Source of the DNA: Bugula neritina
Lineage: Eukaryota; Bryozoa; Gymnolaemata; Cheilostomatida; Bugulidae
Direction: 5' to 3'
NCBI GenBank assembly: GCA_964035545.1
Contig: OZ037767.1
Location: forward strand, 23,889,128 to 23,953,127
DNA length: 64,000 nt
Position numbers and translations under genes: made by a program. The notes below the pieces were generated by a model, which was not told the DNA's origin, ran no database searches, and saw only the letters and a program-made list of their open reading frames with translations. Of the stretch, positions 29,893 to 41,700 are shown in pieces. How positions within the stretch are numbered: the stretch's first letter is position 1; each line of letters opens with the position of its first letter.

Positions 29893-30651
29893 ATGATGTA
29901 TCCCTCGGCAATCCAGGGGCACATGCCCTTTGTAGATAATTACAGAAAGGAGCAAATTCAGAAGGTCTTGGAGAAGAATCGATCTCGGCACAGTAGTGGG
30001 CCGGACAGAAAGACTTCCTGTGACAAATCTGCTAAGTACAAGGACACCCACTCCATGCCAATCCTGTGGCAGAGTGCGTATACTGGTCAAAGACGCAAGT
30101 TTATTTCCATGCCTGCTTTAGACGATTCATATATTGGTGTTAATACTCACAAACATAACCTCAGCCAAAGACTTCCCGATAATAGTAAACATAGTGGTAA
30201 AGGATCTTTACTAAACTCACTGAAAAAGATATTTTCAAAGAAGGAACAGAATACTCGACCATCTAGCGCTTCATCACGTCCAGCTACATCTGGTGCTATT
30301 GTTAGGGGCAACCACTCTCGTGCATATATTTCTAAATCATCATACAAGAAACCAGCTGATAGTGACATTGTGTCTGGTGTACGTAGTCCAAAGAGACAGA
30401 GAATGCGAACGGTGTCCAACATCAGTGGTGTGATGGAGACCATACAGGAAGTAAATGAAGTATTGGTGTCAAACGATCACATTAGTGATCCAGAAGACAG
30501 TAGTAACTCATCTAGCGAAGAGACATTGAACAGTATAGCTAGTGCTGCTGAACTCTGCTCTGCCAATGTCTTCTATAGTTGTGGTAACCTTAGCAACTGG
30601 TCTGACTCGTCATCTAGCCACCACAGTTCTGCTGAAATATATGCCATCTGA
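29893..30651 (+). CDS. single-exon Ser/Lys-rich protein, 252 codons, unrecognised
   Basis: The ATG at 29893 has an in-frame TAG at 29884-29886, and the frame ends at TGA 30649-30651. The protein is basic in its first two thirds, with a Lys-rich amphipathic stretch LLNSLKKIFSKKE. A Ser/Glu/Asp-rich tail follows, including SDPEDSSNSSSEE and runs of Ser. There is no signal peptide, membrane segment or domain that I recognise. The last residues are EIYAI, which could be read as a class II PDZ ligand; that is inference. A polyadenylation signal lies 160 bases downstream. A possible internal donor (GTAACC at 30584) is in phase with the exon at 32321 and would give a different C terminus. Low-complexity composition makes homology weak evidence here, but length and codon use support a real gene. 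Confidence 0.75.
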   Translation: MMYPSAIQGHMPFVDNYRKEQIQKVLEKNRSRHSSGPDRKTSCDKSAKYKDTHSMPILWQSAYTGQRRKFISMPALDDSYIGVNTHKHNLSQRLPDNSKHSGKGSLLNSLKKIFSKKEQNTRPSSASSRPATSGAIVRGNHSRAYISKSSYKKPADSDIVSGVRSPKRQRMRTVSNISGVMETIQEVNEVLVSNDHISDPEDSSNSSSEETLNSIASAAELCSANVFYSCGNLSNWSDSSSSHHSSAEIYAI

Positions 30652-30812
30652 CATAACTTCTATATTGTACATAATTTCGCTACAGAAAACTGCATACTAA
30701 TTTTAATTCCGGAATTATCTGTCCTTTTTTTAGCTCGTGTCAGTAGCAGAATGCTGTTGTATTTAAAGAATGTAATCAAGCAGCTCTCATTACGCTGTGT
30801 TCCAACAGTAAA

Positions 30813-30818
30813 AATAAA
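30813..30818 (+). terminator. polyadenylation signal AATAAA
   Basis: AATAAA lies 162 bases after the stop of the single-exon gene at 29893-30651. A second AATAAA is at 31000-31005. Confidence 0.5.
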
Positions 30819-31826
30819 TGTACATACCATGATGTATATAAGGCATTACTGTATTCATATTGGGCAAATAGATATTTCGTTACTAATACAATCAACATAA
30901 GCACAATCAATTTTAGTGATTTGTGGTATGATTTATCTTTTGATTTAAAAAGCTTATTTTGTGCAGCTCCATGTGCAAATATGTATATACAATCTACATA
31001 ATAAAAATAATATTCCTTCTTCTGCCAAATACACAGAAGTTATTTTCTCCTAAGCACCAATTCTAAGCCTTATAACACATGAAAAAGTGTGTATGCAAGC
31101 CAAAACACTTTTTTTTTTAAAAAGCATTCAAGTTTTGAGATTGTAGCTATGAGTATATTAAATTATTTGGCATGCAAGGCGACAGTCAAAATGATCTAAC
31201 AATTTATCTTATACATATAGCATGCATGAATATAAAAAGTAGCTAATAAAAGTCATTGATAGGTTCCATAAACTACACCTATAGACACTTTGAATATTTA
31301 TCTATAAAATTATAGTTTAACATGAACTGCTGCTGGTATTTATTTGCTATAGGGGACATGGGCAACTAGCTAAATTGTGTGGAACCATTTAGTATAACTT
31401 CATAAAGTAGTAGCAAGTTACAGTTGCATGCAGGTCAGTATGGCTTTTCTTAAAAATATTGTATTTTTCTCTTCATAAAATACTACACCAAAAATCAACT
31501 GCCCCTCATTTAGCTGCAGGACCAGGCATTTCTGCTACCAGAGATTAGAGGCACCCATGACTAGTGAAGCATAGTGAAGCATGAACCATAACCGTCCTAG
31601 TATAAAACAGTCAAATAACACAAATATATAATACATTATATATAATAATATATATAGTACACTGCATAAAACACTAATGGAAAAGTGGATCGTCTGCTTT
31701 TACTATGTTAACAATGTGCTTGTTAGCTATTGTATATAATATCATGTCACAAATATGCTAATTATAAAAAATTTGAAGCCTTTAGTGGCCAACTATAAAA
31801 TGTAATCGTACATCATTTATATATGT

Positions 31827-31829
<3 letters not shown>

Positions 31830-31861
<32 letters not shown>

Positions 31862-31888
31862 TGTATATATATATATATATATATATAG
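31830..31888. repeat. (AT)n microsatellite
   Basis: A TA dinucleotide run of about 60 bases with one CTG interruption. Confidence 0.95.
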
Positions 31889-32320
31889 AATTCACTTAAA
31901 ACCAGCGGCACGTTTCACAATTAACATCTAAAGTTATGCAAAATATTTCTTGCATGGGCATAACATTTGATAGTGTAGCGAGGCTGTACATATTTAATAT
32001 TAATGAAGCAATAATTAACATGATAGGCTTCAACTTTTAAATTTCTCAAAAAGAATTTTTTCTGCTTAAAAGGTAATGTTTCAAAAAGCATATAGAATAA
32101 ATTTTTTTTAACCAAATTAAAAAGGAGTTTTAAGGATAGTGTGCAATAGGAAACTGTAAATACATGTCTATCAGTTATTTTAACAGATATGTATCGCACT
32201 TGTGCAAGAGTTATCTGCCCTCAGGACAAAACTCCATATAACAAACTCTGCCTTGCTATTGCCCTGTAACCATCTCCTTACCATTTTCCTTAAATCTACA
32301 AGTCATCTACTCACAAGCAG

Positions 32321-33187
32321 GTAGCCTGGCACATCTCAGAAACCTGAAAGGCTTTCTTAAGAATGCGGGCAACGCTGTTGATGATATCAAATCCAAGGTA
32401 AGTCTGTAAAAAGCAGTATCTACCAAATTCATGGAGTCTATTTCCATTCTTCAAATAACATGAATCAATTCTAGTGATCAATTGTCAACTGTAGGCTCAG
32501 CACCTCTGAATAGCAAGCTGCTATTCAAACGGGTACAGCAATTTGTACTGTATTATTGAATCGTTATATATTTTTTCTTTTGGATCAAAAACAAACAAAC
32601 CACAAGCCTATAGTTGATTTTGAAGAATGCATGGGCTGTACAATATCACAGCCATGTGTGGGAGTACATAATATAGTATTTTTATTACTATTATTTATGA
32701 CTATTGAAGAGATATGCTTAAGCCGCATACATTAATTTCTAGTCTCCTATATGCCGTTGTTAGTTTTTCTAGATTTACATTAGTAGTATTTTTTGAATGA
32801 GGCGCAGATTTTTCTTTTCTCAGTGTATGAAGACTATTTCATAACTCAAATCAAGTAAATGTTTATAAAAATTTTAAAAAAAATATGACCTTATAATTCA
32901 CCATTATACGTAATAAAACACACTAAAAGCATTATAAATTTCTGTATAACAACTAACTACATTATTTCAATTATCATTGCTGCAGTTAATTAACTAACTT
33001 TAAGAACTTATATTACAAGAATACAGTGGATTCAACTATTATTATGTTAATAAATGTTTAAACTGATTGATTCTGTTGAATTTAGTTATGTTTGCCATTC
33101 CTTGACTATCAATGAATTTTTATTATATAGAGTGAGAGTAACAGAGAACTGAAAACCTTCATAAAATACGGGGTTGTGCCCTCTTAA
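32321..33187 (+). CDS. two 3'-terminal exons of an unrecognised protein
   Basis: Exon 32321-32397 follows a CAG acceptor, enters in phase 1 and ends at a perfect GTAAGT donor in phase 0. Exon 33131-33187 follows TTTATTATATAG, is in phase 0 and stops at TAA 33185-33187. Together they encode about 43 residues rich in Lys and Asn (GFLKNAGNAVDDIKSK then SESNRELKTFIKYGVVPS). The string looks helical and charged, but I recognise no family. The upstream exon is uncertain. The frame stays open back to 32242, so the acceptor could be earlier. A phase-1 donor at 30584 in the single-exon gene would fit. AATAAA lies at 33556. Confidence 0.5.
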
Positions 33188-33555
33188 AGACGGTGTAGAC
33201 AACTTCAACTTTTTGAGTAAGCTTTTTGTCGTGTACAGCTTGTGTAGTACATAATAACTGAATGTTACAGCTTTTCCATTCTTTATTTGGGTAAATCTGC
33301 AATCAATAACATAGCCAAAGCCACTTTAACTCCCCTTATGACAGTGCTCCTCTTAAATAGACTGGTTTTTCTGCAATCAGGTTTTTCAACAAATACAAAA
33401 CTGCTTTTGAAACTAATGTGTGACAAAAGCCTCATGGTATTTGCCTGTATATTATGTTATTGACAGTATTGCGTTATAATTTTCAGAGAAAGAGCTCGGT
33501 AGTGTGTGTTTTAGTTTGGGGTTTAGGTTGCAAATTCTACAAGTGTAATTTCTGT

Positions 33556-33561
33556 AATAAA
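33556..33561 (+). terminator. polyadenylation signal AATAAA
   Basis: AATAAA, followed by an A run, lies about 370 bases after the TAA of the 32321-33187 exon pair. Confidence 0.35.
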
Positions 33562-33743
33562 AAAAAAATCGATCGATGGCAATAACTTTTTTAAAACGCA
33601 GGCTTTTTGTAACTTTTCAATTTTGTGCGAGATGCAAGAATGACTATGCTATGAAACAAGGCATTGGGGAGGGGGAGGGGGGTGGGAGAGCAACCACTAG
33701 TTATTTAAGAATGAAGAAAAGCCAATTACTATATAAAAAGCTC

Positions 33744-33914
33744 ACACAAGTTTATAGTCACCCTTCCTCTGAGAAACCCCCTGATGGAAGGTGCTCTTTG
33801 TTAAACTGGGCTAAGGACTTCAGATGGGGGCACAGGAGCAATTATGACTGGGTGCTCTTCCTAACATCACCAATGGCCTTTGTTGGGGTTCGAGCCCATG
33901 ACTTCGTGCTTACT
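33744..33914 (-). mobile_element. tRNA-derived SINE, copy 2 (truncated at its tRNA end)
   Basis: Shares the body of copies 1 and 3. It keeps the B box (GGTTCGAACCCC-like, near 33887-33897) but stops before the A box. The eight-base word AAAAGCTC flanks it at 33736-33743 and 33915-33922, suggesting it inserted already truncated. A spurious 121-codon plus-strand frame at 33576-33941 runs through it. Confidence 0.8.
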
Positions 33915-36383
33915 AAAAGCTCCCAAAAGCTAATTACATGATAGATTGGAACAATATAGCGGCCTTTTTGTTTATTTCTGTAGTCTGAGGCGCTCAGTTT
34001 TTGATACTGCTTTTACTCTGATATTTATCGTGAAAACTGATTATCCATCCCTTATTACAATATGCTTTAACCTATGAATAGCCGTAGTGAGTAACAGGGC
34101 CACGGGCAAAAGGCTGCATCCCAGCCTTAATGAATTCAAAGCCAACTTATACATTCTAATGCGCCTTATACAGTGTGTGTAGTGTTTTCTGCCTCAGTAA
34201 TTCAATGCCTCGTCATACCCAAGTAAACGGCTAGTGATTCAAGCCTGAAAGGCTGAGCCAATGTAATTTATATAGCGCTATACATTTAATATGCCATAGT
34301 GTACTAGAACAAAGCAACATCATTGAAATAGCTAGCTGGCTCAATAATATGTTTGCCATAGGAGTATTGATTAACTGACGTCAACTAGTTAACTAACAGC
34401 TGTTACTTTTTCTCCCTTACATAAATTATATATATGTATTCTGCTTAATATTGTATATAAAAATATGAAAAAACTACATAATTGTAAACAAAAATGTGTA
34501 ATAAATGTTAAGGCAATATATTAAAAGAAAAAATATATTAATTTTTATTATATAAAATTACATTTCAAGGGGGGATGTTTGAAGAGCAAAAGTAAAATGC
34601 TTAAAATATTCGCTGGCTCAGACGCCTCACATGGCCATTTTTGTAAAATACCGCGCTTCTGGCTTGTTGGAGAAAAAGAAACCCCAAATTTGTTTTAATC
34701 GGAATTGTCCGTTGATTAACAATCTTTCGCTGTTATGGTTTATTTAATCACTGATATGGATAAGATTTCCCTATGGCCGCACCAGAAAAGTAGAAAAGAG
34801 TTATTTTAAAGACTTTAAGGCAAGAGCGGATTAATCGTGTTCTTCCATCTATCGCCACACTGCTTGCTCTATTAGTTGTATCCATCTCTGATCTGAAGGG
34901 GCAAACTGTACTATGTAATGATATTACTATAAGTATAAGTATTACAATTACATGCTATAACTTTACTTTACTATGCCTCTAAACTTAACATTTCAACTTG
35001 TTAACCATATTCATATTGATACTCGTTTTGTGCGTTAGATGCTACGGTTACTGGTTAGTAAAAGCGAAGTGAAAGACTAAATTACTATTACTGTTCGTGA
35101 CTGTAAGTGTAAGTCACTAAATGCTGTGCCTGTTGCCGTTGGCTGTTCCTATCGGTATCTGCTCCCTTCAGTTTCATTAATGTGGCACAGACTGTCACTG
35201 TGAGTTGCTGTTAGAACGCAAGTATTTAGAAGACTGCAAGATATTCATATAGTGATATACATGATTATGATATTTTATTTTTAAATTTAGTAATAATTAT
35301 AATTATAATGCTGAGACTAAGAGTAAGGGTAAGTTTCAGTTTTCTAGTATTGCCATTGGACTTGTAGTTGGTAGATTATTCAATTTCATCAATACTAATA
35401 CCAGTAATAGTAATACTTATACTTATACTTATAGTAATACTAATACTAACTAATAAACATACTTATTAATTAGATTCATTTTAACTAAGGTGTAACTGTA
35501 AGGCACCAAGTCCAACACTACCAGTAACACGCATTCTAGTACAGTACTGCTAGTACTAGTAGTAACACTAACTGTAATAGTAATGGTAATACTTGTAAAG
35601 TTATAATTAAACTAATGGTAATACTAATACTAAATGAAAATCTAGAGTAATGGCAATAATGAAATTTAATGTAATAACTAATAAGTAAAACTAAAAGTAA
35701 ATGTAATCAGCAAAGCTACATTATCAATATAAATATGAATAATATTAAAAGTATTACTATTAGTTGTCAAGTTCAACGTTATTCAATAAAATTAGAAATA
35801 AACATACTTGTGAGTTGTGGTATTAGTTTGTAGTAATTTTCTCATGGTTTGTTGGACTTGGACTTATTAATATTAATATTCATATTGTAGTCAAGAGTTA
35901 ATTTTACATTGAATATTATCACAATTGTGATGGTACTGATTGTAGTTCCCTATTTCTAGGTCTAGTGAGTAGTCACTTGCACTGCTCATGCTGCACTATA
36001 ACTATAAAATTAAGTATAGCTATACTATGTCTACTAGTTGTAGTACTAGTGCTATTAGTACTTCTAGTACTACCACTCTACCTTTAGTACTACTTGTGGT
36101 AGTACTACCTGCCTGCTATATACCTGTATATGCTCTAGAATTAAACTTGGGTGTTAGACCCTGACTGGCAGTTAATCATACTGCGTATAAATTAGTTATC
36201 TAGTGGATTTAAAGTTGGGTTGTTAGTTATACTTCTTAACCTTTTCAAACTAGTAAGGTACTATCATTGTCTAACTCAGTAACTCAAATCTATGCTGAAT
36301 ATGTAACTACTGCCAAAATGGACTGAAACTGAATGTAATGCTCATACTGAGTACAACGCACACTCACTAAGTGTTGCAATTAG

Positions 36384-36452
36384 AGTGAGTGAGTGTGTGA
36401 GTGAGTGAGTGAGTGAGTGAGTGAGTGAGTGAGTGAGTGAGTGAGTGAGTGT
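36384..36452. repeat. (GAGT)n microsatellite
   Basis: About 17 tandem GAGT tetramers with one TGTG interruption. Confidence 0.95.
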
Positions 36453-38786
36453 GGCACTGATACTCATACTGAGACTGAGTTTTATCTCTATCATTGATAA
36501 TACTTTTAAGTTTTAAGTCGCTAATCATAATGATACTGGTCATACTTATGCAATGACTGTTAGTTTTAATAACAGGTATACTATTTTCGAAGTTTTACTA
36601 TCTCCAATTTACTGCCCAGACCAATGCTAATACTTTATTTATGTTGTAATAACAAAACTAATATTGAAAACTACTTTGATGACTAAAAATAAATGTAAAT
36701 ATGAATATAAGGGATAAAAGTACATTCACATTTATTTATATTTATAACAAGATTTTGGTTGTACTCAAATATATTTATAGCTATCAAGTTATAATAAGGG
36801 TATCAAAAATGTGTATGATTAAAATTAAATGTCAGTAGTCATATTTATTGATACTATACTTAGTATTAATGTCACATTGCTATCTATTTTAGTTATTATT
36901 TCTCACCTTTTTCCGGGTGGCGGATCTATTTTATTTATTATACTTATGTTAATTTGCAAAATATTAATTGTAAAATAAAACTATGAAATAAAACTAATTC
37001 TAAAAGTTAGTTATCTGAGTGTCATTGATGTGTAAAATTTTTGCTACTACTAACTTAATGGTGACAGCACTTTCACCTGGCAGAGTAACCAACTCGTATA
37101 TTTTTAATTTATATCTAGTTTATGGTTTTCTATAGATTTTATAATCATTTAGACATAGGTGCAGTCAATTGCTAACTATAATGTCCAAATTTGATGTCTA
37201 TTGTCATTATGATTGTTTTTATCTCACATTGTTCTGTTTTAAAGTTTTTAAAAGTTTCCAAGCATAGCCAATGTTTCAAGGAAGTGTAAATAATTAAATT
37301 AAATAAGAAAAATTGTTAATCATGATTAAAATTTATTGCAGTAGTAACTGATTGAGTAATTGTCACATCCAAGTGATGATAATCATATTCGTTGTGGTGC
37401 TGTTAACAAGCCTTGTGGAAATACTTAGGGATAGTTTTCAACTAGCCAAAACTAGAATAAAAGGGTTTTGGCAAAGTGGGTTCAATTATTTTATTCAAAT
37501 TTGAAGTATTATACATAGTATTTAGTAATAAATTTGAAATAAAATTATAAATATATTTTAATTTAATGGCCACAATTATAATAAATGAGTTATATGATTT
37601 TACAACTATTATTGGAAATAAACATAGTTATTACTAAATAATTGAGGTCAAATTGTTTTTGTCAACTACTGAGTTTTGTTAGTTTTATGTATATATAGTG
37701 ACTTTTGCAAATACAAGTTATAATTCTGTTTTAATAGATAATTATTCATTGTAGCTGTTTTTTTATTTCTGCTATTATAAGTAGTATAGTACACACATGG
37801 GTTAATAACTCATTATTATATTATTGTTTTTTATTTAATATTTTATTGGTTAACTTCAACTAGTTTGCAGTAAAAGACTGGCTTTTTACAGTTGGTCAAA
37901 CTGATGGGCTAGTACCCATCTAAGCTTAACTAGGCAGGGGTACCAGTAGGCAACCCATTCTAACTGTAACATTGTACTTATTAGACTTGATAATATATTA
38001 AAATACAATTTTGAATTAAAATAAACTACAAGCTGTTAGCTAGTGTCAGCTGATGGTTGTAATGTTGACCAACAGTATCTCAATAGTATTTTTGAACCTG
38101 TATTTTACAGTCTTCCTAAAATTTATAAGTCGAAAACTATGGTGCTGGCTGGTGCCCAAGTATATTTCAAGAAATTGTAAGATAATAACCTCATATCTTA
38201 ACCAAAAATGGTTTGTTTAGCACTAAAATGTTGAATTTAATATGAATTGCTATATAAAAGCAACATTTGTGTAGCAAACATAAGCTCAACTTAGCAATCT
38301 ACTAAATAAGAATAATCTTAATGTTTCAGATGAAATGTACACGGGCAAAATAAACCGTTGGTTGATACTGTAGAGTACTGTTTATACTGTAGAATGTTTA
38401 TTGCAATATGTGAGACTATAACTACTCTGTGTAATATCTGGTGGGGCATTCATTCTGTGTGCGTTTGTTGACCTTAATCGCTCCTGTCAACCACCTACAA
38501 CTTTCTAATGATAATCTCAAGGGGATCTCTAAAAGTGATATGGTTTTAAATTTCAGAATTCTCACCATATTACTTTTTTCTGGCAAACTATTTGAATGGG
38601 TAACCCAATAATACAGTTTAAAGATGTATCTAGTTATTGCAGTACAGGTGATGTCCTAAATAATGAGAGTGGGACAAGAATTCTTGTGATTACAGGTAGA
38701 TGGAATCTAATACCTGAAGAATAACCCAAATGCTACTCACTGCTGTGGTACCTGAAGATATATCGTACCTTAGTTCTCTTTGAAGA

Positions 38787-41700
38787 ATGGTTATGGAAAC
38801 TAACCAGACTGATGATACCCAAATAAGTTCCGCCAAGTACGCCCAACACGCCTATGATAGTAGCAACACCAAGAAGCCAAATGCCAAATCAGATTCTGTT
38901 CAAAACTCTAAAAACTTTCAGTCGCTTGCCGAAGCCTCTGGGGGGCCGGCTCAGAGACAGTTTGGGCAAGGGTTTGGTGATGGTATGCAGAGACCAGGGA
39001 TATATACAGAGGGAATTATCCCGGGATCTATAGAGCAACCCCACTTCCCTCCGCCAACAACTATGTCAAGTTCTGGTAGCACTCCGGCAGCCAGCACTCC
39101 TACACTGAACCAGCTGCTGACACAGACGCCACTTCCTCCAAAGTATCCTAGCGGTGGTGGGTACAGCGCAGAGTATCCTGGAGGGACAAACCCGCCTCTG
39201 CCTCTGGCAAACAGCTCACCAGCCATGTATGACTCATGGAATGCCTCACAACAGAACTCAGCCAATCCCTCTGTATATGCCAGTAATATGGCAGCTCCAG
39301 GTAGAAGTCCCATGCCGCTACCTAACCGTCCAATGGGGCCCCACAGTATGCAGGTTGGTTGCCTACTGTGTGCTTATATTGCAGCTGCAGATTTACTTGC
39401 ACCAGTTTTACATTAAGTACTTGGCAGTAGGTATGACTAGGTTCAAGATATGAAAAGGTGATTCCTAAGGAATGTACGCACTGTATTACTATAAATATCT
39501 TGTTAATTATTGATACAGTTGATTGTTAACTCTTTTATCTGGCTTCAGGACAGGCAGTCTATTCACCATTATTACCTGTTTGTTTAGTCAGAACTCATAG
39601 AATAATTAATTACTCTGTTATGTTTGAGTGCTCCTTGCAGATGGGTGGTATGTATGACAGGGCCGGTCAGCCAATACACCCACCTTACAGACACCCCAAC
39701 ACACAGTTCTCACACTCACCTGCAGGCCCCAACTACCGCATGATGGGTCACACAGGCTACCCTCCTCAGGGAGCTGGCATGGTTAGTCTCCACCATTTCT
39801 CTACTTAGAATGTTATTATGTAATGATGGTGTTGTTTCTAAACTGAGGGTTCCAAATATTTGAACTGCTGGTGTTAAGTTCAGCCATTTTTATTGCAATG
39901 TTGGGGATAGTTCGTAGACCTATGAGAAAGAAAACTTGCTGTTAGCAAATTTTATGTCTTGGAACTTTGCTTTGCTTATAGGAAGCCAATCAAAGTGGAG
40001 CTGAGAATAGTTTAGAGGTGGCACCAGGGCACCAGAGGTCTAGATCAACCAATATAAGTGAGTTCTGGTGGTCATAGACACCATGTGTGGTCTGTCTAGC
40101 CACTGACTACGCGTAGTGTCTGCATTCCTCACCACTGCCTAGATAAGTGCAAACAGTTGTGAATGGGAAATCTTACACATTGCATTATTTAAGCTCCAGT
40201 TAAGTGCAGTGGTGTCCTTTGCCAAGTACATTGTATGTAAACACTAATAGCAGTGTTATTATATTTATACTTCTACTATGTCACTGGGCTGTGCGACTAA
40301 TAATAGCCTGCAGTGACGTCATGCCAGCTATGAAGTAGCCGATCTGTCTATTCATTGTACATTGATTGCCCTGGGATGACTGAGTGGGGGCTTTCCCAAG
40401 GAATGTGGCATGACCTGCTTTTCTAACTCTTGGGAAACTACAGCTATTTAATCTCTTAATGCTAATCTGCTGAAATATCTACCCTATTATTTAGTGTTTG
40501 TTTTGTGCTTAATAATAGCACAGCAGAGGCACCTCTCTATAGCTGCAGCTCATCCAGTCAGTATATGCTAGTAAACCAGTGGACTATAACTATAGTTTTA
40601 GTTCATTGGTGTAAGCCAGTGGACCCAATGAAGGCAATGATGGTTATTGTGTATTGCAGCACCAGCTGGGAGAATGATGGGTCCTCCTCGTGCCCCTGGT
40701 TCCCACCACATAGACTCACCTAACCTCCAGATGATGCCCCCACCAGCTGCACAAGGTCAAGGTTATTCTAGTATGCATATGTTCGGATCTCATCAGCATT
40801 ATCGGGGCGGTCACATGCCTCCCTACTCCAACTATCCAAATAGCCAGGTGTGTACAGCCAATGTGTGGTGTAGCCAAATTTATTTTGCTGCTAACTCCTA
40901 CACTAAGGGTAGCGATGAACCCCTGTTTCCTTTTTAATAGAATAGCTTTGAATCAGTTGAGTGCTTCTGTAATATTGTGACATAAGGGAATATCGTAATA
41001 TGAGAATGTAATGTTGTAATAGGATAGGCTCCGTATGCACACATAATAAAGTTGTTCATGCTTTCTTTCCAAAGTGTTTAATCAGAGTTGTCTGTTTTAG
41101 GCGGCTTCTCCTCTCAGCAGGGGACAGGCTCAGCCCGGTTTCCCCCAAGGACCAACCAATCAGGTTAATGGACCTCACAAGCCAGTGTCGTCTGCTAACC
41201 AGCCAATCAATCTCCTCTCTCCGGGCAATTCTATAAAGGGCGTGTCTCCTGCTCCCAACCCACAAATGAACTTAGCTTCATCTCCAGCATCCTCAATAGG
41301 CCAGGGAAAGGGGGTGTCGCCCTGTCCCAGCCCCTCTGTTAGGAGCATGCCCCCATCACCATCAACTGCACAACTCAACTCTCCACACCCGGGCATGTCC
41401 CCTCGACCAGAGTCTGTTGCGTCTCCTCGTACAGACATTCAGCAGCAACAGCAGCACCCTCTCTCTACCCACTCAGCCATCTCCAGTCCAGCACAGTCCC
41501 TGGCTAGCTCTGCATCTTCCACTATTCCCGAACAATCTTCTCTTAACAACGGCCAACTTTCCACAGACCAGCAGGCAAACTCGTCAGCAGTTCATCCACC
41601 TCCTCAACAGCAGGTAATGCTGCCACATCATCAACTCCCTCCTCGCATGCCCAACTCAGTAGGCATGCCCCCTGGTGCCCCTGGAACACCGCCTCACCAG

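Larger units (their letters stand above)
33188..38786. other. gene-poor stretch upstream of ARID1
   Basis: Contains SINE copy 2, a G-rich tract at 33666-33686, about 1.7 kb of degenerate ACT/AGT-rich sequence (34.9-36.6 kb) and a (GAGT)n array. No coding exon was supported. The ARID1 promoter is presumably near the right end. A possible 5'UTR acceptor (TTACAG at 38690-38695) lies 92 bases before its start codon. Confidence 0.5.

Noticed and set aside
33576-33941. Plus-strand 121-codon frame
   Set aside because: It runs through a G-rich tract and SINE copy 2.
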